In this document: piece after piece, positions 34,409 through 54,936 of the stretch
Position numbering within the stretch: position 1 is the stretch's first letter
Layout of the letters: each line of letters starts with the position of its first letter
Assembly: GCA_003260075.1 (NCBI GenBank)
Contig: QLIY01000652.1
Span: 1 to 64,000 of the forward strand
Direction: 5' to 3'
Source of the DNA: Phallusia mammillata
Lineage: Eukaryota > Chordata > Ascidiacea > Phlebobranchia > Ascidiidae
Length of the DNA: 64,000 bases
The notes under the pieces: model-generated
What the model saw: the letters and a program-made list of their open reading frames with translations, nothing else
Database searches by the model: none
Told to the model about the DNA's origin: nothing
Translations under genes and position numbers: made by a program

Positions 34409-34525
34409 ATGGGCGGTGAAGTGAATCCTCGCAGGACCGTGAAGCCGAAGACAAACGATCCGGACCCGTGGGACCTTCGTGGCTCTCTCGTTTTCGCCTT
34501 ACCTCTCTCGCTCCTTACTTATTGA
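34409..34525 (+). CDS. possible 38-residue small protein
   Basis: An ATG in good context opens a short frame with a charged, proline-containing start (NPRRTVKPKTNDPDPW) and a hydrophobic end (LVFALPLSLLTY), then stops. The sequence is CG-richer than its surroundings. It could be a tail-anchored micropeptide, or a first exon left from a larger membrane protein. No splice donor or partner exon was found, so the call is weak. Confidence 0.25.
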   Translation: MGGEVNPRRTVKPKTNDPDPWDLRGSLVFALPLSLLTY

Positions 34526-34638
34526 TCGAAGTGTCGCCATCTGTCAACGATGAAAGAATTGCGTTGTCCGCATGCATTAATGTCACACTGATCGTTGGTT
34601 GTGGCTGAATATACACGGTTGACATCCTGTAGTGGTCA

Positions 34639-34960
34639 CAGAGTTGCCAACGGGGCTGAAAATGCGAACCCGAATCCCGGCCTGAACCCGAATCGTTTTT
34701 GAGAAACCCATTTGGGCCCGAAAGTTTGATTGACTAGTCTTTACATTGAAACCTCGGGACAGACCAAGACAACATAGAACATTAGTCTTGAACAAGGCGT
34801 TTTAGGGCTGCTTAACATTATGTCGAGTCCAGAACTGGCTACTTACTTAGTTAAATTTATTTAAAAAAGTATACTGACACACAGTGTAAAGTCAAGCCCG
34901 TTTTTTAAGAAACGTAAGCCCGAACCCGACCCGAAAAGCCCGGCCCGACTTACAACTCTG
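34639..34960 (+). mobile_element. GTTGTAAGTCGGGC-type MITE, best copy
   Basis: The 322-bp element has ends CAGAGTTG and CAACTCTG. The flanks AGTGGTCA (34631-34638) and AGTGGTTG (34961-34968) are a slightly decayed 8-bp target duplication, which indicates a hAT-type mover. Both arms are rich in AACCCGA and CCCGAACCC repeats. Confidence 0.85.
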
Positions 34961-35152
34961 AGTGGTTGATTACTTGTAGTGGTCATGTTCAATTAAAAGC
35001 AAATTTATATCTAAAGTTCCAAGTGTGCAAATTGTGTGAAATAAAAGTTCAAAAGAGTGTGAATTAAAATCCCCCCCAAAAACAACAAGAGTTTCAGAAA
35101 TGACTGTTACTAAAAGCATACAAACATAAACATTCACATAAACAGTCTACAG

Positions 35153-35513
35153 CAGTGGTTCTTAACCAGGGCCCATGAATCCCCTGGGGAACCACGGGGT
35201 GTATTCCGGGGGGTCACGAGTGTAAGCTCATTATAAACATCCACCAAATATCAGTGAACCATTTTCTTTTATAATGCTTAGAATTGGGTGTGTGCTGCAA
35301 ATGATATGATTTACTTTCCTACACAATTTCATATTGAGGAATAATTTTAGCAAAAAAAAATATTCAGAGATCATGGACTTTATAATTTAGTTGAGTTTGC
35401 TACATGCATTTTTGGTAGAGACCACAGGTCTTACGGAGTTATTTATAGAGGGGGCACGAGGCCTGAAAGTTACTGTTAGGGGGCCACGGTGCATAAAAGA
35501 TTGAGAAGCACTG
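35153..35513. mobile_element. hAT-like MITE with perfect 8-bp target duplication
   Basis: CAGTGGTTCTTAACCAGGGC opens and GATTGAGAAGCACTG closes a 361-bp non-coding element. Both flanks read GTCTACAG (35145-35152 and 35514-35521). Confidence 0.92.
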
Positions 35514-35795
35514 GTCTACAGCAAACGTAAATCGACCAACAGGTATGCGGCAAGCATCAATCCACAAACAAGCTAAAATAAACAGAACAAACTTGGCCGA
35601 ATGGTCCGGCGCGTCTGACCTACATGCAAACATAAAAAGTGATAGGGAATCTTCGGGAGCTTCCTAGGTTCGAACCACGTGAAAAAGGCACACATTCAAA
35701 GATAAGCAAATTATTATTCGTAGACAAATTATTTCACAAAGCAACGACACAAATCAATAAGGTCAAAAGCGCTTATCAGGAAGACCTGTTTCAGA

Positions 35796-35880
35796 ATACG
35801 GAATATGTTTGATCGGTTTTCTTAGTTTTCTGTCTTTCGCAATTTCTTCCTCGCCTCGAAGAAAAATGAGATAAATTACA
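35796..35880 (-). pseudogene. orphan copy of glycosyltransferase B last-exon segment
   Basis: On the minus strand this stretch encodes FLRGEEEIAKDRKLRKPIK, nearly identical to part of exon 8 of glycosyltransferase B (36288-36575), about 0.6 kb downstream of that gene. It lacks the rest of the exon. It may be a small segmental duplication or a misplaced allelic fragment. Confidence 0.6.
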
Positions 35881-36287
35881 GGAAAGACAAATCAGAAAAT
35901 GTGAAAGTTTGAATGTGTGAACAATTTTAGAAAATATGTATGATATAAGATATGCACATGCAGTAGCATTGTTTTATTTTTCAGCTCTCTTATTTGGTAG
36001 AAAAACCAAAGTTTGCAGAATGAAAAATAACACAATAACTTTAACAGATACACGCTGTTACAGGGATATAGTAATAAAGAGTTTGTGAATTTAAATGACG
36101 AATGCTGCACATTGTCCATTTGTTCATTTTGTTTTTTGAAACGTCTTGTTTAACAAGTTACCAAAACCACCATGGCTAAAACTAAACCTTTAACAAATGT
36201 TTTTCTCGTTAAACATCATAAAAATTCAAAGTGTAGCTTGATCTTATGAGTCATACAACTTACAAGTATATTGTCGAGCCAGACTAT

Positions 36288-39200
36288 TCAAATTGTTTTG
36301 ACATGGTTCTTTAGGGTGGACGCTTTTTTAATCTCAGCGAGGTTATCTTTTAAAAAATTTCNTTTGAGGTTTTCTTTAAAAAAATTTGGTGGATGTTCTT
36401 TGACATCGTCATGGGAAATAAGTTTGATCGGTTTTCTTGGTTTTCTGTCCTTCGCAATTTCTTCCTCGCCTCGAAGAAACACGAGATCCCTAGTTCCAAA
36501 CAGAGCTGCTCTTGCGGCCGCGCCGTACGTGGAATCGTGAATCCGGACTTCGTCGATTCCCCACTCAAGAAAGTCCTGAAACGATAGCCGAAGTGATTCG
36601 TTTTTTCAATAAAGGAGCGCATACTTAAAGTAAGTAAGTTTATTTTGCGGAGTTTAATCGACAGGGTGGCGAATGGCCCTAACGTCACCTTATCATCCAC
36701 CCTCGATTTTAAAACAGGCAATCAATTGAATAAACAGAACAAAAAACATGCAAAGGTAAGAAAAAGAATCACCCGTCGGAAAAATTAGCATATTTACATT
36801 TAAGGAAAGAACGAATTCGAAAAAGAGATGATTCGACAAGCAAGTGTACTACAATTTTTACAGAAGACACAAAAAAGGCACGAAACGAAAAAGGTGATTG
36901 TGGTAGGAAACCCAAAATCAAAAAGGATCAGCTAACAATGAACTACGGTAACAAAAACCGGTAATGAATAAAAAAAATACTGAACCAGCATCAACAAAAT
37001 TGACTACCTCGGAAAAGTATTTTGTGGTAAATTTAGGATGTATATGAATCATGTAGTTGTCACTCAAATCATGACTAGATTCCGCAATAGATTCGTGTTC
37101 AATCCACACGTTCGGTCGTTGCATTGAAGTTTCCTCGATGTGGATTGGAAGATCTTTGCGACTTAAAGCCAAATCTCGTGACCTAATGCAGCTGAAATAG
37201 GACACAGGTTCTTTGATCTACAAATAAATACAAAAATTTGGCAAATTAAAAAAGTTTTTTGTCAAATTTCCATCACATTTTATTCTCATTTGGGGCATCT
37301 TCATCGGGGTAATGTCAGCTACCCAAAACAATCGTTCTTATAACATAAAAAGGGTGAACATGAAAACAGTAGCAGCCAGTTTGGAGTTATAAGAACGGGT
37401 AACTGACATAACCCTGATGAAGACGTCCCAAATGAGACGTCGAAACGTCGGACAAGTCTAATAAAATTGCCGGCTCATTAAAGAGACAGTTTATGAATTG
37501 TGCTTAGTAACAACACTAAATTCATAACATACGTAAAACAACTATTGTAATAGTTTGCAAAATTGCGTGCTTACCTCGTTGAACTGTTTGTATCCGTTTA
37601 ATAACTCCTGAAGAAAAGTTGCATTTCGTACAGACAGAAACGATCCAGCGCCTACAATGGTCTAGTTTAAATCTAGTTTAAAGATTTTTACTTTTTGTGC
37701 ACTTTTGCAACGTTGTTGCGCAAAATCAAATTTGTTCCTTTTCAAATTCAAGAATAATCTGTGAACCGGTGACCATATTGCGAGACAAAATGGTACAATG
37801 GCTTCTATATATATTCTATAGAAAACATGTAAATTTGTATGGCTGTTATTCAATATGCATGACCAAACTATCCGGCTTATTAAATGTAAATCATTTCGCA
37901 GAGAATTGTTCTATGCTTTTGTATTCATTGTGCGTCTGCTGCTGTACCAAGTTACATGAAATCTGTTTAAACAAAAACGCTGTTAAATAGAAGTGTTATT
38001 ATTACTCATATTTTACCACTTCGTTTCGCAAACGGTGTTCTCACATTCCCTATACTGTTTTCTACCTGTTTCGACATCAACTCAGACAGTTGTAAACGGG
38101 CCTGAAGCCCGAACCCGAAAGTACAGGTTCGAAACCCGGCCTGAACCCGAAATCGTTTTGGGAAGCCCGTTTAGGCCCGAAGGTTTGATTCACAGGTATA
38201 TACATTAAAGCCTCAGAAAAGACCAACACAATAGACAATTGGTCTGAAACAAAACGATTTAGGACTGTTTGACATTAGGTCAGGACCAGCAACTGTGGCT
38301 ACTTAATTTAGCTAGCTAAATTTATTTTCAAAAATGCTGACACAAAGTGTACAGTCAGACCCGAATCGAGCCCGTTGTTTTTAAAGAAACCCAAGCCCGA
38401 ACTCGAACCCGAACCCGAACCCGGCCCGACTCACAACTCTGCATCAAATGATATGGAACTTTTCTCAAACTAATTTTAAGGTAACCTATATTATAAACTC
38501 AACACATACTTAGACCCTTCAGACCATTAAATCCCATTGTGAAAGGATATTGACGGAGAGGATCCAATGACGCAACAACAATGACGTCAGAGTCGAGATA
38601 AATTCCTCCGTGTTTTAGAAGAATTTGAAACCTTGATTACATGAAAGTTACTTTATTCGTATTTAAAATTGTTACAATCATATAACTAAAAATGTATTTG
38701 AATACAAATTTAAGTTATTAACTTCACAGATCCGTGTATGGTTTTCCAAACACTTCGTTTCAAATGCCCCATAACCCCAAACAATAAAAACGATTGTCAT
38801 TCATTCTTCTGTAAACAAAAACACGCGTGTTTTTGTTGATACAAGCAAAGAGTTTTTAGACATTTTTCAAATTGAAATTAAAAATACGACTTAATTGTTT
38901 GTTTGCCTTAAATAAAAGAGCATCTATCGGCTTTTTGATGAAAGCAGCGATAGGCGTAAAAAATGCCACAATTAATTTGTTTTAAAGTAATCTGGATATT
39001 AGGCTACTATTTTCAAAGGATTTTCTTTGTTCACATCAAAATAATATTGTTGATAGTTCGTATGCGATCTTTCGGTAAATACATTTAATACGTTTTTGGT
39101 CTTTTTTTAACACATACAATTTTCGATTCCCCGACGTTTTGTTGCAAGCGAATAATTTGATACAGTACCTTGCGACATCACTTTGCGCCATTAGCTCTTC

Positions 39201-40002
39201 AATCTGATTCCCATAAATCTGTGTAGGAGCTTTAAACTTTTCTATTTCGAGACAAGGAATTTGAGCAACCAGATTCAACCACAATTCTCCTTGTGGAACG
39301 ACATCGTTGATGTGAAATATCATTTTGTCCGGTTTCTGTTGTATTATACAATCCAATTAAAACCAGTGAACCATAGTTGTTTATCGGAATATAACATGTA
39401 CATATCAGTTACTGAAATAAATTTGCGTAACTAAATTCAAAAATAGAAGTGTCATCACAGTACACCGGGCCCATTAAATGCGTCATACCGAATCAGCCGG
39501 TCAAGCATTCAACATATAGCAAGGATTGAGTTAATAAAATCTAACATCCTGCGGTGGGATTCGAACCCATTTTGTGTGTAGTGTATGTTTAGCCTAATGT
39601 GGGTACAATATCAGTACAATACAATGAAGCTACGTTTCAATGTGCAAAAACCTTGTTTTGTTGGAAAACTTAATTACCTTTTGTTTGACAAACTAAATTT
39701 TAATCAATAAGCAAAGCAAGCAAAAGTACACTAATAATCGCAATCGTGTTGAAAAAATTGCATATTTTTATTGCCCAAAATATTTGTTAACAGTATGCCT
39801 TGTACTGGAAGTAGAGTAACTTGGTCTGGAAGGCGACAAAACAAATAGAAACAAAAACTTACATGGTTTGTAGCAACTGATAGAATGGAGATATACTGAT
39901 AAATCTTCAACGTTCCATTGCCAATCCAAACGTAATGCACTATGTTAGGAACGGAACCTATAGAACGTTAATGATATTTGCGTTTCAAAAAATGTATGAA
40001 AC

Positions 40003-40100
<98 letters not shown>

Positions 40101-41521
40101 CGTAATTTAGTCTTGTTATGTTTTTCGTTTCCTGCATTATACGCTAATATACTTTCGCTTTTTGTGGCAGAATTTTAATCAACCTTCACAGTCATTCAAT
40201 CTCAATAAAGTTCTGTACGGTGGCAGTCAATGCAACGAAGAAATAAATTTTCTGGTGTACAATACTACTACCCCTTGGGGGTCCGCGAACCCCAGGTTGG
40301 GAACCACTGATGTAGATGGAATATAGTCCAGGGCTTTTAAAACTTTACTACATCTCCAACTCTTCCATAAAAAAGGCATATTTAAAAATAAAAGGTGAAA
40401 TATAACATGATCGGTTTCTTGTATGTGACATTTAGAGACTGTTAGTCGTAGGCTACATTTATAGACTGATGATTGGATACAGCAGGGGTGTCTAACATGC
40501 GGTCCTCAAGCAGTGTTTGTGCGACCCACGAAGTAACTTTTAGAAGTATGTGTTTTACTCAGGCTCACGAAAGCCCTGTTTGAGCTCTGAATTTACATGT
40601 TTAAATCATTCTATATTAGTGCTATTTGCAACGTTTTTTTCCATTCCCGTCAAGCAGTAAAGCACAGTTGGTTCTTTCACTCCGCTACACTGCACATCTG
40701 TTTGTTATTTATTACAATGTTGTATTTTAATGTAGGTAATGGCATCAATAAACATTATACTTTTTAGTTATGCAATTTTGTTGTTGCCATGTTACACAAA
40801 TATGTAACAAATATTTCGATAGTGCGGCTTTCGACTTACTTTAAAGTTTGTTTTTGGCCATCAAAGTTGTTTGAGTTTGACACCCCTGGGATAAAGCACA
40901 TTTATTTCAAATACGTTCCAAACAATAATTTTAAACTTAAATAGCCTTATGTTAAACAAAATTGTCCAAACCTTTGGTGTTATTTCGGCAGCTAGGAGTT
41001 TGGAAAGGTAGAGAATCACAAATAACATGACTTTCAGCATTGGCCGGTTTCACACAGTTCGCTGACTTGAATTGCCGATTGTTTACAACTTTAATTATTG
41101 TCACCGAACGTTGATTGGCCTGAAATGGCATTACAGTTACGGCACTGCTTTTTGTACACACGATTGTTATCGATTTATTCTTAAATTTTAAAAAAGCATG
41201 TAAAGTGAAAACAGATGCAAAAAATGTAACACCACGTTTTAATTGCCACAGCAAATGGTAAAAATGAACTGTTTGGCGTGAGTTGCATAAATGTAAAATT
41301 TTGGAAAAGTTATGTTTGTTTAATTCTTTCAAGAAGAAAAAATCACTGATTTTTTTCTAATTTTAGCTCCCATTCGATAACAGCCCTGACTATAAAACGT
41401 TTCTAACACTTACCGTGTGAAAACCAGGCACATACAGTCCCTTGTGAAATGAAAACATATAACAAACTGTCAGACAGAAACAACAGAGGATCAGTAAACT
41501 TCCCTTAAGCTTAGATTTCAT
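36288..41521 (-). CDS. type II membrane glycosyltransferase, GT32/DXD class, copy B
   Basis: Transcript-order exons are 41414-41521, 40972-41119, 39863-39957, 39169-39335, 38510-38631, 37575-37651, 37008-37217 and 36288-36575. They give 404 residues with all phases intact. Lengths of exons 2-7 (148, 95, 167, 122, 77, 210) equal those of copy A. Residues about 8-24 (SLLILCCFCLTVCYMF) form a signal anchor. The catalytic core carries VPNIVHYVWIGNG, FQILLKHGGIYLDSDV with DSD at 186-188, and DLPIHIEETSMQRPN. Exon 8 shares DSTYGAARAALFGT with copy A, then continues with a lysine-rich extension of its own that includes one unresolved codon (N at 36362). The expected role is Golgi glycosylation, acceptor unknown. 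The two genes converge, one pointing right and the other left, with three unrelated genes between them. Confidence 0.85.
36628..36720 (-). repeat. retroposon 3' tail in the last intron of glycosyltransferase B
   Basis: Read on the minus strand it ends GCAAAATAAACTTACTTACT, that is, AATAAA followed by a short tandem TTAC tail as in non-LTR retroposons. Only the 3' end is present. Confidence 0.4.
37285..37475. repeat. inverted pair of the CTGATGA/GAAACG hairpin repeat
   Basis: The right arm reads CCTGATGAAGACGTC, a CCAAATGA loop, then GACGTCGAAACGTCGG. The left arm is its reverse complement with mutations (CATTTGGGGCATCTTCATCG), and both are bordered by GTTATAAGAACG or its complement. The whole can fold into a large hairpin. 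It lies in intron 6 of glycosyltransferase B. Confidence 0.7.
38083..38441 (+). mobile_element. GTTGTAAGTCGGGC-type MITE with 8-bp target duplication
   Basis: This is a 359-bp element flanked by CATCAACT (38075-38082) and CATCAAAT (38442-38449). It ends CACAACTCTG and has AACCCGAACC arrays near the right end. It lies in intron 5 of glycosyltransferase B. Confidence 0.85.
39466..39575 (-). repeat. tRNA-derived SINE, truncated head
   Basis: On the minus strand GGGTTCGAATCCCACCGCAGG is a perfect B box and T-arm. The body and the GCCCATTAAATGCG tail match the SINE at 13998-14205. The A-box half is missing. It lies in intron 3 of glycosyltransferase B. Confidence 0.65.
40005..40098. other. 94-base poly-C tract (probable gap)
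   Basis: This is an uninterrupted C run inside intron 2 of glycosyltransferase B. About 170 bases later a lone hAT right end (GGTTGGGAACCACTG, about 40293-40307) appears without its left end, which fits missing sequence at the tract. Confidence 0.7.
40493..40888. mobile_element. hAT-like MITE, CAGGGGTGTC type
   Basis: This 396-bp element has ends CAGGGGTGTC and GACACCCCTG. The flanks GGATACAG and GGATAAAG differ at one of eight bases. It is non-coding and lies in intron 2 of glycosyltransferase B. Confidence 0.9.
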
Positions 41522-42290
41522 GATGCTCGCAGTTGTGCCGAAATCAGCAATAAGAATTAAGCGCGGTACGCATATACGACAATCTGTATTGTGGCACATC
41601 CAAGCCGGAAAGCATCAGCCCTGCTTTGGTGTGATATGGATTTAATTCGGCGATTGTCTTACATATATATCCTCATACTGTCAATCAGGCATCATAATGT
41701 TGCTTTACTGCTCATAAAGCGAATTTCGTTACCGGGTTTGGGATGTATTATGTAAGCTTCCACGCATAATTTTGAAACTTACTTTGCAGGCAGAAACACA
41801 TGGATTCCCAAATCACTTTGAATTCTATCGTGTTTTTTTTAAATCTATCGTTTTTATGCGACGTTGTTTCGCACCTTATTTATCAATCTTCTACGTGACT
41901 AAGATAAACGGGTGTAACTGATGTGAATCATATCACTGATGATGGCATGAGCATTTGCCGAAACGTTTAAATTAAACAATAAAGCATGTCGATTTTTACG
42001 TCTATTTGGGCCGTTATTTTCATCTTTAAACTTATCAACAAATCTGTATAGAGTGTTCCGAAGTCAATTTTGTTGTTTTAATTCAGGGATGCGCAACTTT
42101 GGCAAAAGCCGCCAGTGCTTATGTTTAGGTCATATATAAGCATCTACAATTCTAAATGCGCCTAAACCCAGATTGCAAACGATGCCTGTGACGCAGCCAT
42201 GTATATTGTTGCGCTTTGTCTTTCTTGGTCATTTCGCATTGTTTGCAGTTTGCACACAATAAGCTGACAAACACTTGATGGGGTGGCTGT

Positions 42291-42498
42291 TACCGTATTT
42301 ACTCGATTGTAAGCCGCCCTCGTTCATAAGCCGTCCTCGATTGTAAGCCGCATGTTGAGTTGTTAAAAAAATAATGTAAGCCGCCCTCGATTGTAAGCCG
42401 CACGCTGGAATTTTAGATACGATAGTTTCTTAATACATCCCCCCCCCCCCAACTAAAAAACAATATAAACCGCGGCTTACAATCGAGTAAATACGGTA
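42291..42498. mobile_element. MITE with TACCGTATTTACTCG ends
   Basis: TACCGTATTTACTCGATTG at the left is answered by CAATCGAGTAAATACGGTA at the right. Internal units of CCTCGATTGTAAGCCGC repeat three times. The right end with its flank recurs displaced at 43401-43525, and a lone end is trapped in the hAT element near 18112. Confidence 0.82.
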
Positions 42499-43029
42499 TA
42501 TGCAAATAGCGATACATCTATGCCACAACCGCGAGATATATCAATTCTTTCCAAATCATTTCAGACTGGTTTGAAAAAAAAACATGCATCTTTTTAGCAA
42601 AAGATTTGTAATCAACACACAGCCGCATACATTGGTCTTCGCGGGCCCAAGGCCACGGTTTTAAGTGATTCGTTGCAATTCACCATGTATTTTTAAAACA
42701 GAATTCTAGTTTAGCGATAATTCAAGTTCGTCCACTTAACCTGTACCAGAACTTTATTTGTGAATACTTTTGCAGACTAGAAACTAACCACCACTCTAAG
42801 GGAAAGAGGGTGGTGTTTGACAGCAAAAGAAACCCTGTCGAAACGTTTCAAGAAAGCTTATCGTCAGTGCTGCAGTCAAAGTAATACTTCAAAATGTTTT
42901 TTTAACATCAAATAAACATCAAAACAGACGTGATGCTTTCAGCGTGCTACAGGCACCTGCTTAAAGATTAGAGGGCCAATCATTTGTTATCGGGCGGTGT
43001 TTTCGTTGCGTTGTGACGTGTTTGCGTTC

Positions 43030-43310
43030 GTCTATTCCGACGTTTCGACGTCCTATACAGGTCGTCTTCATCAGGTTTTTCCTCGCAATCGCAAGGTTTT
43101 GGTAGGTGTTTTCGTTGCGTTGTGACGTGTTTGCGTTTCATTCTTTTTTCTTTTGTCTTATCGTGCCTGTACTAGTCGCATTCAGTGTTATTTACCCTGA
43201 TGAAGACGACCTGTATAAGACGTCGAAACGTCGGAATAAAATCGCATTTGCCAGAAGCGCTCTTTAAACTTGATACTATGCCTGGCAGCAATAGCTTATA
43301 TGTTTTTTTA
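43030..43310. repeat. inverted pair of the hairpin repeat, second locus
   Basis: The left arm CCGACGTTTCGACGTCCTAT is the complement of the right arm ATAAGACGTCGAAACGTCGG at about 43218-43237. The right arm is followed by the GCCAGAAG and TGCCTGGCAGCAATAGC tail. GTGTTTTCGTTGCGTTGTGA occurs twice between and beside the arms. Confidence 0.75.
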
Positions 43311-43390
43311 ACGTTGTGTATATTTTTCCCAGTTTGCAATATTTTTTAAAAGCACAGCTAAAAGGAGCCAAAAATAATCTGTTATTAAGG

Positions 43391-44140
43391 CCCCCCCCCC
43401 ATGGCAGCTAAAAAACAATATAAACCGCGGCTTACAATCGAGTAAATGCGGTATATGCAAATAGCGATACATCTATGCCACAGCCGCGAGATATATCAAA
43501 TCTTTCCAAATCATTTCAGCCTGGTTTGCCCCCCCCCCCTTTAAACTTGATACTATGCCTGGCAGCAATAGCTTATATGTTTTTTTTAACGTTGTGTATA
43601 TTTTTCCCAGTTTGCAATATTTTTTTAAAAGCACAGCTAACAGGAGCCAAAAATAATCTGTTATTAAGGATGTACCAAAACAGCAGCCATATGTTAGCAA
43701 TTTTATTGGGAAGCGTCGTTTGAAAACAATCCAAGCATTAAACTGGGGCCACGAAAATATTTGTCAACTGAAGTTGCGATGTAAAAGCAAATGTGTGAAT
43801 GGCCCCCCCCCCCCAATTTTATTGGGAAGCGTCGTTTGAAAACAATCCAAGCATTAAACTGCATGGGACCACGAAAATATTTGTCAACTGAAGTTGCTAT
43901 GTAAAAGCAAATGTGTGAATGGGGGTAAAATATGAGAACGAAACAACCATATTTAGCATACTAGATGCAGAAAATTTGGCCTACCAGTCGAAAACTTCCA
44001 AAATATGGGTTCAACTGTATGTATTGTTTAGTTTGCTGACCCCCCCCCCAACCATATTTAGCATACTAGATGCAGAAAATTTGGCCTACCAGTCGAAGAC
44101 TTCCAGAATATGGGTGCAACTGTATGTATTGTTTAGTTTG
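43391..44140. repeat. cluster of poly-C-joined displaced duplicates
   Basis: C runs at about 43391, 43531, 43803 and 44041 separate pieces that repeat material from 42440-42570, 43262-43390, 43690-43800 and 43945-44040. The first piece is out of order relative to its source, which favours mis-joined fragments over true tandem duplication. Confidence 0.8.
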
Positions 44141-44296
44141 TTGGTGAAACCGTTTTGCTTCACTTGCAGATGTAACACAAAAATAACACGTTTTAAGTCA
44201 TTTTGGGTTTAAAGGTTTAATTTTGAAAAGGAAGTTTAACATTTTAGAGCGTTTGTTTGTAAAAATTGGCCAACTTTTAAACTACATATCACCCAA

Positions 44297-44765
44297 GCCA
44301 CAACCATACTTTGCAAACACAGCAAATTCAAACCGAAAAACTGTACAACGGGTTGACCATTAAACAAACAAGTCAATTTTAGCAGTTATGTTATGGTAAC
44401 GTTTAGTAAAACAAATTTTCTCTGCAGTTGCTCCAAAACGAAATGTACAATATTAACAAAAACCATAGTGTTATGACTTCATTCTATGTGGATGTGCTGC
44501 AAATTTCAGTGTCAGCGCATTTACGAGTCGTTAAGCNCATACTTTGCAAACACAGCAAATTCAAACCGAAAAACTGTACAACGGGTTGACCATTAAACAA
44601 ACAAGTCAATTTTAGCAGTTATGTTATGGTAACGTTTAGTAAAACAAATTTTCTCTGCAGTTGCTCCAAAACGAAATGTACAATATTAACAAAAACCATA
44701 GTGTTATGACTTCATTCTATGTGGATGTGCTGCAAATTTCAGTGTCAGCGTATTTACGAGTCGTT
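44297..44765. repeat. N-joined direct duplicate
   Basis: The roughly 230-base block starting CATACTTTGCAAACACAGC occurs before and after the N at 44537, almost identical. A third piece of it (ATGTTATGGTAACGTTTAGT) is stranded at 45445-45492, inside the MetAP2 copy 1 last intron, beside another N. Confidence 0.85.
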
Positions 44766-45121
44766 AAGCATAAAGCGTGGTTGTGAAATGGCTACACTGG
44801 GACTTCACTTTTTTTTTTAATTCATTTGTATGTAGGCAAGATCGTATGTACCCTGGTAACAACTTTACTGAAATTCAAACCATGGCCCCATGACGATTTT
44901 TTTTGTAAATGAAATACAGTTTCCATCTTTGAATTAAATAAAACCTTGAAAACAACTTTTTTAAGACTGGAACATAGAAGATTATTTGGTAACTTAGCAT
45001 CCAAAAAACGTTGGCAAACTGATTTAAAATACATTGGAACAGAGTTTAAAATAAAAGTCACACGTCAAGTTTTGGCAATTTTTACAAACACAAAACCAAA
45101 ACTTGCTGAAAAAACGCTTTT

Positions 45122-54936
<9,815 letters not shown>

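Larger units (their letters stand above)
41522..45121. other. spacer between glycosyltransferase B and MetAP2 copy 1
   Basis: There is no convincing gene. The space holds a hairpin motif at 41935-41985 (CTGATGA, stem GGCA/TGCC, GAAACGTT), a MITE at 42291-42498, retroposon debris at 42784-42841, the inverted hairpin pair near 43030-43310, and a dense cluster of poly-C-joined and N-joined duplicates between 43391 and 44765. True length is therefore shorter than it appears. Confidence 0.5.

Noticed and set aside
36393..36587. Plus-strand open frame over glycosyltransferase B exon 8
   Set aside because: It is antisense to a well-supported exon, and the protein similarity with copy A is in the minus-strand frame.
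39978..40178. Polyproline-encoding frame
   Set aside because: It is produced by the 94-base poly-C tract inside a glycosyltransferase intron.
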